NCBI GenBank assembly: GCA_023382975.1
Contig: JAHDXO010000047.1
Span: 23,957 to 87,956, forward strand
Reading direction: 5' to 3'
DNA: 64,000 nt
Source: Pirellulaceae bacterium
GTDB taxonomy: Bacteria; Planctomycetota; Planctomycetia; Pirellulales; Pirellulaceae
Part shown: one piece after another, positions 45,534 through 55,328 of the stretch
Layout: every line of letters starts with the position of its first letter
Numbering within the stretch: position 1 is the first letter of the stretch
Notes under the pieces: model-generated
The model's database searches: none
Seen by the model: the letters and a program-made list of their open reading frames with translations, nothing else
Told to the model about the DNA's origin: nothing
Position numbers and translations under genes: made by a program

Positions 45534-45560
45534 GTAGCACAGGCTGCCAGCCTGTGCCGG
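45534..45560. repeat. Palindromic intergenic repeat, copy 3
   Basis: Identical over 27 bases to the copy at 45481, in the same orientation, and one base different in the core from the copy after der. A tandem pair of the element sits between the small lipoprotein and sulfatase genes. Confidence 0.75.
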
Positions 45561-45706
45561 CACCGGTGCGCGCCCGGCCGTTTTGTATCCCACCGGGCAA
45601 CTCGACTTCGTCGGTTGCTTCGAGTATCGTGGACGGTTCGTCTTTCGGGAATCCTCGTGATTCCGTCGATCCGATTCGCGACTCTTCGAGCAAAGGGACA
45701 AGGCAC

Positions 45707-47155
45707 ATGATTCTCCGCTCTGGTCGGATTTTCGTTGCGGCGGCGTGGTTTGCCGCTGCGGTGTTCGGGGCAGCAGCCCATGCGGCGGATAAGCCGGACA
45801 TCCTGTTCATCGCCATCGATGACCTGAACGACTGGACGGGTTGCCTGGGCGGGCACCCGCAGGCCAGCACGCCGAACCTGGACCGCCTGGTCGCGCGGGG
45901 CACGTTGTTCACCAATGCGCAGTGCGCGGCGCCGGCCTGCAACCCTTCGCGGGCCGCGTTGATGAGCGGCCTGCGCCCGTTCACCTCGGGTGTCTATGTG
46001 AACAGTCAGCCCTGGGGGCCGCCGCTAAAGGATGCGCTGACGTTGAACCGGTATCTCATGCAGCAAGGTTACCGGGTCTTGGCTGGCGGAAAGATCTACC
46101 ACGGCAGCGGAGGCTTGGCGGATCACAAGGCAACCGACTGGCACGAATACTTCGAGCGAGGCGGCGATCCGAATCCCCCGGTGAAATCGGTCAGCGGCTT
46201 GAACATGTCGCATTTTGATTGGGGGCCGCTGGAGGCGACCGACGAAGAAATGGGCGACTACCGGCTGGTCAGTTGGGCGTCGGAGCGGCTCGCGCAGCAG
46301 CACGATCAGCCGTTGTTCCTGGCGGTCGGGTTCGTCAAACCGCACCTGCCTTGGTACGTGCCTCGCAAGTATTTTGACATGTTCCCGCTCGATTCGATCC
46401 AGTTGCCTGTGGTCAAAGACGATGACCTGGACGATATCCCGGCGGCCGGCGTGAAGATGGCCCGCCCCGAGGGCGATCATCGCGCGGTCGTCGCCAGCGA
46501 TCAGTGGAAGCACGCCGTCCAGGGCTATCTGGCCACGATCAAATTCCTGGACGGTCAGATCGGCCGGTTGACTGAGGCGATCGACCGGTCCGGCCGGGCC
46601 GATCGGATGGTGATCGTCCTGTGGTCCGACCACGGCTGGCACCTGGGCGAGAAACAGCATTGGCGCAAATTCGCTTTGTGGGAACGCGCGACGCGGGCGC
46701 CGCTGGCGTTCGTCGTGCCGGGATTGACGAAGCCCGGCACGCGGTCGGATGCCGCCGTCGACTTCATGTGCATCTATCCCACGCTGGTCGAGGTGGCGGG
46801 ACTGCCCGTGCCTTCGCACCTCGAAGGCCCGTCGGTGCGTCCGCTGCTGGCCGATCCCCAGTCCGCCTGGGACGACGTGGGGTTGACGACGCACGGCCGC
46901 GGCAATCACGGCGTGCGCAGCAATGACTGGCGCTACATTCGCTACGCCGATGGAGCCGAGGAACTGTACCGTCACAGTACGGACCCGCACGAATGGACCA
47001 ATCTGGCGAACGATCCGCAACACGCCGCCGTGAAGCAGCGATTGGCCGCCGCCATTCCCGCGACGGAGGCCGCCAACGCGCCATCGGAAGAGCCCAAACC
47101 GGCCGCCAAGGGGCGGGCGAAGGCCAAGAAGCAGCGTCCTGACGCGGACGAATAG
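45707..47155 (+). CDS. Secreted sulfatase (iduronate-2-sulfatase-like)
   Basis: 482 residues from ATG 45707. Signal peptide FVAAAWFAAAVFGAAAHA. The formylglycine motif is CNPSR with Cys78, which needs an anaerobic or FGE-type maturase for activity. Metal-binding Asp38 and Asp39 lie in FIAIDDLND, and LWSDHGWHLGEKQHWRKF is the second metal/sulfate region. The sequence flow matches iduronate-2-sulfatase-like enzymes of planctomycetes, which remove sulfate from algal polysaccharides. The tail is Lys/Ala-rich and may be disordered. Confidence 0.92.
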   Translation: MILRSGRIFVAAAWFAAAVFGAAAHAADKPDILFIAIDDLNDWTGCLGGHPQASTPNLDRLVARGTLFTNAQCAAPACNPSRAALMSGLRPFTSGVYVNSQPWGPPLKDALTLNRYLMQQGYRVLAGGKIYHGSGGLADHKATDWHEYFERGGDPNPPVKSVSGLNMSHFDWGPLEATDEEMGDYRLVSWASERLAQQHDQPLFLAVGFVKPHLPWYVPRKYFDMFPLDSIQLPVVKDDDLDDIPAAGVKMARPEGDHRAVVASDQWKHAVQGYLATIKFLDGQIGRLTEAIDRSGRADRMVIVLWSDHGWHLGEKQHWRKFALWERATRAPLAFVVPGLTKPGTRSDAAVDFMCIYPTLVEVAGLPVPSHLEGPSVRPLLADPQSAWDDVGLTTHGRGNHGVRSNDWRYIRYADGAEELYRHSTDPHEWTNLANDPQHAAVKQRLAAAIPATEAANAPSEEPKPAAKGRAKAKKQRPDADE

Positions 47156-47203
47156 GGGAATCCGAATCGGTGCTGAAGTTTCCACGCAGTGGAAGTGCCG
47201 ACT

Positions 47204-47833
47204 TCAGTCGGTTCCCTTTTCGAAATGAACCGTATAAGCAAGGCGATGCCCGAAGCACGCCTTCTCTCGAAGTCCAGCCTGAGCAGCCAGCCGCGTGGTG
47301 GTCTGGCGGTTCTGAAAATGCGGATCGAAGATGACTTCCGTCACGGACAGGATACCCCCTGGCTTCAACGCGTCAAAGACTTCGCGAAGCGCGGTTTCAC
47401 GATCGGGAATCTCGCCCAGCACGGTCACCAGCAAAACGCGGTCGAAGTGGTTGTGTTCCAACTGGCCGTCACCGATCCCGGCACATAGGAACCGGATGTT
47501 GCCAAGCCCCTCGGCTGCGGTCTTCTGCTCGGTCCGCTTCAGCATGCCGGGCTGAAGATCCAGGGCCACGACGGTGCCCTGGGGTCCGACTCGTTTTGCC
47601 AAGGGGATGGTAAGACGCCCCGGGCCGCAGCCCGCATCCAAGACGGTCATTCCGGGTTCAACTGCAAGGTGCTCAATGATCACGGCGGCCCGATTCGTCT
47701 TGGTGAATGGGTTGTCCATTTCGACAAGCCAACTCAACCACACGGGGCAAGGGAGCGAAGAGCGGCGAGATGCGAAACGCCAAGCGACGGTGATTAGCGC
47801 CAAGATGCCGACAATGCTGAAAATGATGTACAT
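47204..47833 (-). CDS. Membrane-anchored class I methyltransferase
   Basis: 209 residues from ATG 47833. An N-terminal membrane helix (MYIIFSIVGILALITVAW) is followed by a linker and a methyltransferase domain with motif I TVLDAGCGPGRLTIPLA near residue 63 and VVALDLQPGMLKR. The motif RVLLVTVLGEIPD corresponds to post-I. The fold is UbiE/MenG-like, often acting on quinones or lipids, which fits the anchor. Substrate unknown. The gene starts 14 bases after the GNAT-nitrilase stop, so they are co-transcribed. Confidence 0.83.
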   Translation of the reverse strand: MYIIFSIVGILALITVAWRFASRRSSLPCPVWLSWLVEMDNPFTKTNRAAVIIEHLAVEPGMTVLDAGCGPGRLTIPLAKRVGPQGTVVALDLQPGMLKRTEQKTAAEGLGNIRFLCAGIGDGQLEHNHFDRVLLVTVLGEIPDRETALREVFDALKPGGILSVTEVIFDPHFQNRQTTTRLAAQAGLREKACFGHRLAYTVHFEKGTD

Positions 47834-47847
47834 GGGTATTGGCCTAG

Positions 47848-49407
47848 TCAGACCTCGTGGGTTTCGCCGTCTTCGGTGTAGACGACCTTGTACAGGTCTC
47901 GGCGGCGGTCGTTCCAGTTTTGGACCGCGCCGCCTTCGCGGTGCCGCCGCAGTTGTTCGACGTCCACGTCGTGGATGATCATGGTCTCGATGTTCGCGTT
48001 GCATTCGGCCGCGATCGCGTCGCGTGAAAACTCGGCGTCCGCCGGCGTGAAGATGGCCGACTGGGCGTAGTGGATGTCCGCGTTCTCGACGAACGGCAGG
48101 TTGCCGGTACAGCCGGCCACCGCGACGTACAGGTGGTTCTCGACACAGCGAGCCAGCGCGCAGTGGCGGATTCGCAGATAGCCGTGCCGCGTCTCGGTGT
48201 TGAACGGCACGAACACGATCTGCGCGCCCTTTTGCGCGGCGATCCGCACCAACTCGGGGAATTCGATGTCGTAGCAGATCTGGATCGCGATGCGTCCGCA
48301 GTCGGTATCGAACACCTCGACTTTCTTGCCGGGCGTGACGCCCCACCATTTCCGCTCGCTGGGCGTGACGTGGATCTTGTACTGCTTGCCCAGCGTCCCG
48401 TCGCGGCGGAACAGGTAGCTGATGTTGTACAGCACCTCGTCTTCGACCACGAAATGCGATCCGCCGATGATGTTTACGTCGTACTTGACGGCCATCTCGG
48501 TGAACAATTCCAGGTACGCCTCGGTGAAGTGCGACAGTTGCCGAGCCGCCAGGCCGGGGCGTTCCGGGGGAACACAGGAGAGCAGTTGCAGCGTGAACAA
48601 CTCCGGGAACAGCAGGAAATCGCTCTTGTAGTCCGAAGCCACGTCGATGAAGAACTCACATTGCTTGGCGAACTCGTCAAAGCCTTTCAACGACCGCATC
48701 TGGTACTGGACGACGGCCAGCCGAACCGGTTCGATCACATGGTGGTAGCGCCGCTTGGCGCCGCGGCGGTAGTCCAGATTGGTCCATTCCAGGGATGTGG
48801 CGTAGCCGCGCGAGTCGGAATCGGCCGGAAAGTAATCCGGGATCAGGCCCTTGATCGTAAATCCGTTGGCCAATTGCGCGGTCAGGACCGGGTCGAAGAA
48901 CGCTTTTTCAATTACCTTCTCGACATATTCCCGAGCGGACATCTGGTCGGCGTGTTCGCCATAGCCGGGGATGCGCCCGCCGATGACGATGCGGGCCAGA
49001 TTGCGTTCGCGGCACAGTTCCTTGCGAGCGTCGTACAGCCGCCGCGAGAGTTTCAGGCCGCGGAACTCGGGATGCACCATGATCTCGATCCCGTACAGCG
49101 TGTCGCCCTTGTTGTCGTGGTTGCGGATATAGCCGTTGTCCGCCACGACTTTCCAGTTGTGCCAAGCCATGTTGGGATCGTAGTCGATGATCAGACTGCT
49201 GGACGATGCGGCCAGTTGGCCATCGATCTCGATGCACAGTTGGCCTTCGGGAAAGGTGCGGATCTGGCTCTCGATCTGCTCGCGGTGCCACGGATGCATT
49301 CCGGGAAAACACAGTTGCTGCATCTGGATCAAGGCATCGAAGTCGTCCATGCGCAGGGGCCGCAGAACGGTCTTCCACTCGAAGTCTTTGAGATTGAGAA
49401 CCTTCAT
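47848..49407 (-). CDS. GNAT acetyltransferase - carbon-nitrogen hydrolase fusion
   Basis: 519 residues from ATG 49407, which has AGGAGA six bases upstream. Residues 10 to about 210 are a GNAT-like domain (LRPLRMDDFDALIQMQ, IEIMVHPEFRGLKLSRRLYD). Residues about 235-510 are a nitrilase-superfamily domain with the triad Glu near 268 (LFPELF), Lys near 344 (YKIHV) and Cys near 378 (QICYDIEFPE). The fusion is known from many bacteria, often annotated as bifunctional; the reaction is unproven. One may acylate an amine and the other cleave an amide. Confidence 0.9.
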   Translation of the reverse strand: MKVLNLKDFEWKTVLRPLRMDDFDALIQMQQLCFPGMHPWHREQIESQIRTFPEGQLCIEIDGQLAASSSSLIIDYDPNMAWHNWKVVADNGYIRNHDNKGDTLYGIEIMVHPEFRGLKLSRRLYDARKELCRERNLARIVIGGRIPGYGEHADQMSAREYVEKVIEKAFFDPVLTAQLANGFTIKGLIPDYFPADSDSRGYATSLEWTNLDYRRGAKRRYHHVIEPVRLAVVQYQMRSLKGFDEFAKQCEFFIDVASDYKSDFLLFPELFTLQLLSCVPPERPGLAARQLSHFTEAYLELFTEMAVKYDVNIIGGSHFVVEDEVLYNISYLFRRDGTLGKQYKIHVTPSERKWWGVTPGKKVEVFDTDCGRIAIQICYDIEFPELVRIAAQKGAQIVFVPFNTETRHGYLRIRHCALARCVENHLYVAVAGCTGNLPFVENADIHYAQSAIFTPADAEFSRDAIAAECNANIETMIIHDVDVEQLRRHREGGAVQNWNDRRRDLYKVVYTEDGETHEV

Positions 49408-49544
49408 GCTCGGTCTCCTGATTCGTGGAACGAACGGAGGACAGAATTCGCGTCGTCGTCGGTCTTCCCGGCGAACGTCACATCCATGCCGGTCCATGCG
49501 AATATAGCGGCCCGCCGGTCACCGGACAATGGTTGCAGCCTGTT

Positions 49545-50420
49545 CTACGGTTGGGCGGCGGGACGTAGTTGCTCGGCGGCGAGTCCGCCCCACTTGGACG
49601 CCAGCAGATCGTGGATCGACAGCCGCAGGTCGTCCTGATGCTTCTCGATCTGGCGGTTGATGCGTTGGACCATCTGACCGCGTCGATCGGCGATCTTCGA
49701 CTCGGCGAAGTCTTTGACCGCGGAGCCCAATTCGCGGATCACGGGTCCGCTGGCCTGGCTGATCCGGCGTAGCCGAAAATGAACCAACCGCAGATCGGCC
49801 GACTCGACCTGCGGCTGGAACTGAACGTCGGGAGGGAAGCGAGTGGGGTCCAGCTTCATGGCCATGCTGCAACCGATCCGCAGTCGGACGACCGCCGTGG
49901 CTTCGGCGCCCAGACTGAACAACTGGACACCCCGTTCCCATTGCGCGATGCGACCGGAAACGTCCAGAGCCGCATCGACCTGCGCGTCGAACCCAACTCG
50001 ACCGCCTTCGAGCGGCTGCAGATTGTCCACCTGGACCTGAAACCGCTGCTCGGGATCGATCAGCCGGATCTCGTACTTCTTCCACGTGCCGTGATTGACC
50101 GTCTTCCAACGACGCTCGGTTTCCAGGCGGCTGCCCACCCACTCCATTCGAACCCCGTCCCAAACCCGCTTGGACTTGCCCCAGTCCTTGTCCTCGACGA
50201 TCTCCTTGGGCAGATTGTCCAGTACGATTCCGGTCACGAGCCGATCGAACTTCGAGGGTCCGACACTCTCCTGCGGCGCTGCTGACGGACTGGCTTCGCC
50301 GGTGGCCGGGGCGGCTGATGCTGTGGGCTGAGCGGCGCAAATCCGAGGCAATGCTAGCAGGAGCACGGCGGTTGCCAGCACGATCGCTGCTCGGCGAAAA
50401 CTCCCGCTTGAAAAATTCAT
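49545..50420 (-). CDS. Secreted hypothetical protein
   Basis: 291 residues with a signal peptide (IVLATAVLLLALPRICAAQ) and a Pro/Ala/Ser linker. The mature part has strands such as YEIRLIDPEQRFQVQVDN and VGFDAQVDAALDVSGRI, and ends with a Lys/Arg/Gln helix (RINRQIEKHQDDLRLSI). No family recognised. It may be a lipid- or surface-binding beta-sheet domain of the envelope. It stands alone, divergent from the amidotransferase gene. Confidence 0.65.
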   Translation of the reverse strand: MNFSSGSFRRAAIVLATAVLLLALPRICAAQPTASAAPATGEASPSAAPQESVGPSKFDRLVTGIVLDNLPKEIVEDKDWGKSKRVWDGVRMEWVGSRLETERRWKTVNHGTWKKYEIRLIDPEQRFQVQVDNLQPLEGGRVGFDAQVDAALDVSGRIAQWERGVQLFSLGAEATAVVRLRIGCSMAMKLDPTRFPPDVQFQPQVESADLRLVHFRLRRISQASGPVIRELGSAVKDFAESKIADRRGQMVQRINRQIEKHQDDLRLSIHDLLASKWGGLAAEQLRPAAQP

Positions 50421-50621
50421 CCAACGCTTCCTTTTTCGGCCGCTGCTCGAAACTGCTCGCCGACTTTACCATCTTAGCCCGCTAAACGACCGAGACAATT
50501 GCGGTTATCATAGCGGCCTGCGGGATGCGTCCGGACGGTTTTGGGCGAGGTCGATCTCCGATCTTGACCGGACTTCGTTCGGCCATCCGGGTGGTTTGTT
50601 GCGAGGAAAGAGCTTGGAATC

Positions 50622-51209
50622 ATGATCCTGGTTATCGACAATTACGACTCGTTCACCTTCAATCTGGTCCAACGGCTGGGCGAGATCGATGCGTTGCTGG
50701 ACATCCAGGTGTATCGCAACGACCGGATCACGTTGGACGAGATCGAAGCTCGACGACCGAGCCACCTGATCATCTCGCCTGGTCCGTGTACGCCGAGCGA
50801 AGCGGGCATCTCGGTACCGTGCGTCGAGCGATTCGCGGGCAAGTTGCCGATCCTGGGCGTGTGCCTGGGGCATCAGTCGATCGGGCAAGCGACCGGCGCG
50901 ACGATCGTCCGCGCCAAGCGGCTGATGCACGGCAAGACGGACCAGATTTACCACGACGGCCGGAGCCTGTTCGTCGATCTTCCCAATCCGTTCACGGCGA
51001 CGCGGTATCACAGTCTGGTGATCCAGCCGGACACATTGAGCGATGCGTTCGAAGTGAGCGCCTGGGCGGACGGTCCGGGCGGCGAGCGTGAAATCATGGG
51101 CGTCCGTCACAAGCGTTATCCGCTGGAGGGCTTGCAGTTTCATCCGGAGAGTTTTCTGACCGAATGCGGCCACCAATTGCTGCGGCGGTTCCTGCAGATG
51201 TCGGTTTGA
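50622..51209 (+). CDS. Glutamine amidotransferase, anthranilate/aminodeoxychorismate synthase component II
   Basis: 195 residues, the normal class I GATase length. Nucleophile Cys81 in GVCLGHQ, with His174 and Glu176 in FHPES. The opening ILVIDNYDSFTFNLVQ is the TrpG/PabA signature. It supplies ammonia to TrpE or PabB; which one cannot be told as no partner lies in the window. The YHSLV segment is present in both types. AGGAAAG lies 11 bases before the ATG. Confidence 0.93.
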   Translation: MILVIDNYDSFTFNLVQRLGEIDALLDIQVYRNDRITLDEIEARRPSHLIISPGPCTPSEAGISVPCVERFAGKLPILGVCLGHQSIGQATGATIVRAKRLMHGKTDQIYHDGRSLFVDLPNPFTATRYHSLVIQPDTLSDAFEVSAWADGPGGEREIMGVRHKRYPLEGLQFHPESFLTECGHQLLRRFLQMSV

Positions 51210-51300
51210 CGGAGATGGTCGCAGGAACGCCGCGCGAATCGCCAATTCATCGAGTATCACCTTATCTGCCGCACCCAGTGCGTCCGAGGAAAAAACGGGA

Positions 51301-52518
51301 ATGATCGGAATCGAACAAGCGTTATCGTGGGTCTTGGAACGTGCGACGCCGAGGGTGCCTCAGCGCGAGAGTCTGTGCCAATCGCTGGGCCGCGTGCTGG
51401 CGGAAGAGGTGATCAGCGACATCGATTCGCCGCCGTTCGACAAGGCGTTGATGGACGGGTTCGCCGTCGTTGCGTCGGATCTGCGAGGCGGCCGAGGCGA
51501 GTTGATGATGATCGACGATGTCGCTGCGGGCGACGTTCCCTGCGAACCGTTGCAGTCGGGCATGGCAACCCGGATCATGACCGGCGCGCCGGTGCCTCGC
51601 GGCGCGGATGCCGTCATCGTGGGCGAGCGCTGCCAGTTGGACACCAGCGGCGATATCCCGACCGTGCGGATCGATGACCGCGACGTGCGTCCCGGCCAGA
51701 ACATTCTGCGTCGCGGCATGTCGATCCGTCGCGGCGAGACGGTTCTGCAAGCCGGCCGGCCTTTGTCGGCCATCGACGCGGGGTTGTTGGCCGAAGTCGG
51801 GCGGACTCAGGTGCTGGTCCATCCGCAGCCGAGTGTCGCGGTGCTGGCGACCGGAAACGAGTTGGTTCCGGCGTGCGACGTTCCCGGGCCGGGCCAGATC
51901 CGCAACAGCAATGGCCCCATGTTGTGCGCGCTGGTCAGCAGCGCCGGCGGTCAACCGGTCGATGTGGGGATCGCCCGCGATACCGAGGCCGAGCTGGCTC
52001 AGCAGATCAACCGGGGCCTGCACGAAGACGTCCTGATCTTGTCCGGCGGCGTTTCGACCGGCGTGCTCGACTTGGTGCCGCGAGTGCTGCGCGATCTGGG
52101 GGTCGAGCAGGTGTTTCACGGCGTGTGCCTGAAACCGGGAAAGCCGCTGTGGTTCGGCGTCCGTCCGCACGCCAAAGGACCGCGGCTGGTGTTCGGTCTG
52201 CCGGGCAACCCCGTCAGCGGCTTGGTTTGCTTCGAGCTGTTCGTGCGCCCGGCCCTCGCTGCGCTGGCGGGACAGCCGCAACGGCCGCGAGCCAGCGTCC
52301 CGGGCAAGTTGACGGGCGCCTACCGGCAGCGTGGCGATCGCCCGACATATTACCCGGTTCGGTTGGAACGTCAGGGGGATCAGACGCTGGTGCGGCTGCT
52401 CGATTGGTTGGGCTCGGCCGACCTGCGCACGCTGGCTCAAGCCGATGGCCTAGCCGTGTTCCCAGCGGGCCGGACCGACTACGAGACGGACGAAACGGTG
52501 ACCGTGTTGTTGCTGTAG
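51301..52518 (+). CDS. moeA: Molybdopterin molybdenumtransferase MoeA
   Basis: 405 residues. It inserts molybdate in molybdopterin-AMP to make active cofactor. Marks: FDKALMDGFAV, GAPVPRGADAVIVGE, ATGNEL, LSGGVSTG, CLKPGKPLWFG and GLPGNPVSGLVCFELFVRPAL. Domain IV is at the C-terminus. The gene lies 91 bases after the amidotransferase and 16 before a YfhO-like gene. No moaA or other cofactor genes are in the window. Confidence 0.95.
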   Translation: MIGIEQALSWVLERATPRVPQRESLCQSLGRVLAEEVISDIDSPPFDKALMDGFAVVASDLRGGRGELMMIDDVAAGDVPCEPLQSGMATRIMTGAPVPRGADAVIVGERCQLDTSGDIPTVRIDDRDVRPGQNILRRGMSIRRGETVLQAGRPLSAIDAGLLAEVGRTQVLVHPQPSVAVLATGNELVPACDVPGPGQIRNSNGPMLCALVSSAGGQPVDVGIARDTEAELAQQINRGLHEDVLILSGGVSTGVLDLVPRVLRDLGVEQVFHGVCLKPGKPLWFGVRPHAKGPRLVFGLPGNPVSGLVCFELFVRPALAALAGQPQRPRASVPGKLTGAYRQRGDRPTYYPVRLERQGDQTLVRLLDWLGSADLRTLAQADGLAVFPAGRTDYETDETVTVLLL

Positions 52519-52534
52519 AAGGGAGCGGGTCGCT

Positions 52535-55216
52535 GTGATTTTCCTGCGCCGATTGCTGCTGACGCTGGCGGTTGTTGTGCCGTTTTTCTGGTTCTTCGGC
52601 CCGGCGCTATTCACGCGGTCTTCGTTCGTTTTTCGGGATGCAGCGCATTACTACTACCCGTTGTTCGAGTGGAGTACGCGCGAGTGGGCCGCCGGCCGGA
52701 TCCCGCTGTGGAACCCGCAGGAGAACTGCGGCGTGCCCTCGCTGGCGGATGCCACGTCCAGCGTCTTCTATCCCGGCAAGCTGATCTTCCTCTTGCCCTT
52801 GGATTTCGCGACCAAGTACAAGTGGTACGTCGCCGGCCACGTGTTGTTGGCTGCTTGGGGCGTTTACCGGTTGTCGCGGCGCTGGTATGCGTCGCCGCCG
52901 GCGGCTGCGCTGGGCGCGATCGCGTACGCGTTCAGTGGCAGCGTGATGTTCCAGTACTGCAATGTCGTGTTTCTGATCGGCGCGGCATGGTTGCCGCTGG
53001 CCGTTCTGGCCACCGACCGGCTGTTGGTCGAGCGGCGTTGGATCTGGGTTCCGGCGGTCGCCGCGATCTGGGCCATGATGGTGCTGGGCGGCGACCCCCA
53101 GGCCGCGTATCACGCCGCTCTGCTCGCGGTGCTCCAGGCCTTCTTCCAGCCCGGCGTCGACAAGGATGCTCCCGAGAAGGGAACGCACCGCTTTTTTACT
53201 TCGATGGGACGCTTGGTCTTGGTGGGGCTCCTGGCGGCGACCTTCTGCGCGGTTCAGATCCTGCCGTCGGCGCGGTGGTCGTCGCACAGCCAGCGGGCGG
53301 TTTTCGAATCGCCCCGCAGTCTGTACGAAGTGCCCGCGTTGTTGATGCGCCCAGCGGAATTGCGAGGCCAGGGTTCGATCGCTGCCGGCCTGTTCGGACC
53401 GGCAGAAAACGGCCGACACGACGAACACATCTATCATTTCAGCCTGGGGCCTTGGCGGTTGGCCGAGTTGATCTGGCCGAATATTTCGGGTCGCATGTTC
53501 CCGGTCCATCGTCGCTGGATGTCGGCGATCCCGGCGGAGGGCCGCGTTTGGACTCCGTCGATCTACATCGGCCTGATTCCGCTTTTGCTGGCGTTGAGCA
53601 GTTGGCGGCTGTTCCGCGGTCCTCCGCAGGTCCGTTGGGCAACTTGGGTCGCGTTGGCTGCGACCGTTGCCAGTTTCGGCTGGTACGGGGTCGGATGGCT
53701 TGTCCACGAATTGCGGTATGGGCTGTCCGCCGCGCCGCCGGACGCCGTTTGGATCGGTCAGCCGGTGGGCGGGCTGTACTGGGGCATGGTAACGTTGCTG
53801 CCCGGTTATGCGATGTTTCGGTTCCCCGCGAAGCTGTTCGTGGTCGCCACGCTGGGCCTCAGTCTGCTGGCGGCTTGGGGATTGGACAGTCTGCAGCGCT
53901 CGCCAACTCGCCGCTTGCCCTGGTTCTCGCTTTCGCTGGCGCTGGTCAGCCTGCTGGGCGGCTGGGCCACGTTGTGGATGGGGCCGCTGTGGGAATCTTG
54001 GCTGCGCGATGTGCCGAGCGACGCCTTGTTCGGCCCGCTGGAGATCGACGGATCGCTGGCCGATTTGCGGTCGGCGCTGATGCACACGGCAGCGATCGGT
54101 GCTGGATTTTGGAGCTTGCTGTACTACCGCCACGGGCGCTGGGGCTGGACGGTCGTGCCGTTGTTGGTCGTCGGCACAGTGCTCGATCTGGCCGTCGCGC
54201 ACAGTTGGTTGGTGCCGACCGCGCCCGAAACGCTGTGGCAGACGCCCGGCTTGTCCGCGCGGACCGTCTTGGATCGCCATCCGCACCCCGATTCGATCGA
54301 TGAGTTCCGCGTGTTTCGCGGTACGCGGCGCGGATGGCTGCCAGGGATTTGGGCGGCCAGCGGATCGGACGATCGGCAAGTGGCCGGATTGCAGTGGGAC
54401 GTCGACACGATGTTTCCCAAGTACCATCTTCGCAGCGGCTTGTCGCTGGTCGAGTCCTACGGAACATTTTCCTCGGCCGACTTTTTCACCACGCTGCGGA
54501 TCGCCCGCCGCCGCGGCTGGCAGCGACCGGACGGCGTGTTGGAACCGCACCCCGCGTTGCTGGATGCTTTGGGCGCCCGGTATCTGGTCCTGCCCGAAGC
54601 CGTTGAGGACGCGCCTGCGGATCCCCTGCCACTCGGTCCGGAAGAAGTGCGAGCGACCGATACGTCGCTGTGGATCAATCCGCGGGCGTTTCCGCGAGCC
54701 TGGATGGTGCATGACTTCGAACTCCTGCCCGCGTTGCGACACAATACACCCGGCGAACTGGAACGGCGGACTCGCGAAGTCTGGTTCCCCAGCGGAGTGG
54801 CCCGCGATCTGCGGAACCAAGCGGTGATCGAAGCAGATGAACCGATCGAGCCGGTCGGGCCTGCCACGGACGTCGCCGAGGAGTCCTGTCGATTGGCGTT
54901 GGTGACGCCTCAACGGCTGGACCTGGACGTCCAACTGCAGCAATCTGGATTGGTCATACTGAACGATCTGTTCTACCCCGGCTGGATCGCGATGCGCGTG
55001 GACGAGCTGGGGAACGAGATCGAGCGTCTGCCGATTTTGCGCACCAACCGTATCCTGCGCGGCGTCCGCTTGCCTGCGGGGTCGCATCGCTTGAGTTTTC
55101 GCTATCGCCCGCTGGATTTCTATGTCGGCGCGGCCATCAGCACGATGGCGTGGCTCGGGGTGGCGATCGCCGTCGTGCTCAGCCGGCGTCGCTGGATGCG
55201 GGGAGCGAGGCATTGA
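52535..55216 (+). CDS. YfhO-like multi-pass membrane protein
   Basis: 893 residues from GTG 52535, with AGGGAG before it. About 12 to 13 membrane segments over residues 1-560 (LLLTLAVVVPFFWFF, VLLALSSW-like runs), then a soluble domain of 250 residues and a final helix near 868-888. The first loop after helix 1 has RDAAHYYYPLFEW and, later, GRIPLWNPQENCG, marks of YfhO/GT-C type proteins. They are thought to move or transfer lipid-linked sugars. The C-terminal phrase DLFYPGWIAMRVD is also typical. Genomic link to moeA is odd. Confidence 0.85.
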   Translation: MIFLRRLLLTLAVVVPFFWFFGPALFTRSSFVFRDAAHYYYPLFEWSTREWAAGRIPLWNPQENCGVPSLADATSSVFYPGKLIFLLPLDFATKYKWYVAGHVLLAAWGVYRLSRRWYASPPAAALGAIAYAFSGSVMFQYCNVVFLIGAAWLPLAVLATDRLLVERRWIWVPAVAAIWAMMVLGGDPQAAYHAALLAVLQAFFQPGVDKDAPEKGTHRFFTSMGRLVLVGLLAATFCAVQILPSARWSSHSQRAVFESPRSLYEVPALLMRPAELRGQGSIAAGLFGPAENGRHDEHIYHFSLGPWRLAELIWPNISGRMFPVHRRWMSAIPAEGRVWTPSIYIGLIPLLLALSSWRLFRGPPQVRWATWVALAATVASFGWYGVGWLVHELRYGLSAAPPDAVWIGQPVGGLYWGMVTLLPGYAMFRFPAKLFVVATLGLSLLAAWGLDSLQRSPTRRLPWFSLSLALVSLLGGWATLWMGPLWESWLRDVPSDALFGPLEIDGSLADLRSALMHTAAIGAGFWSLLYYRHGRWGWTVVPLLVVGTVLDLAVAHSWLVPTAPETLWQTPGLSARTVLDRHPHPDSIDEFRVFRGTRRGWLPGIWAASGSDDRQVAGLQWDVDTMFPKYHLRSGLSLVESYGTFSSADFFTTLRIARRRGWQRPDGVLEPHPALLDALGARYLVLPEAVEDAPADPLPLGPEEVRATDTSLWINPRAFPRAWMVHDFELLPALRHNTPGELERRTREVWFPSGVARDLRNQAVIEADEPIEPVGPATDVAEESCRLALVTPQRLDLDVQLQQSGLVILNDLFYPGWIAMRVDELGNEIERLPILRTNRILRGVRLPAGSHRLSFRYRPLDFYVGAAISTMAWLGVAIAVVLSRRRWMRGARH

Positions 55217-55328
55217 TTTGTCGCGGATTCCGGATATCCTGCCTTTCTTCGCGAAGATTGCGTGATCGGAAAGAACTGTCCTCCAATTTCTTCACTGCCT
55301 CGCCTCGGGGCGGACTAGCGGATTGCCG

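Noticed and set aside
52607..55213. Minus-strand open frame of 868 codons opposite the YfhO-like gene
   Set aside because: Antisense shadow; composition is Arg/Gln/Pro-rich with no domains, while the plus frame has membrane helices and family motifs.
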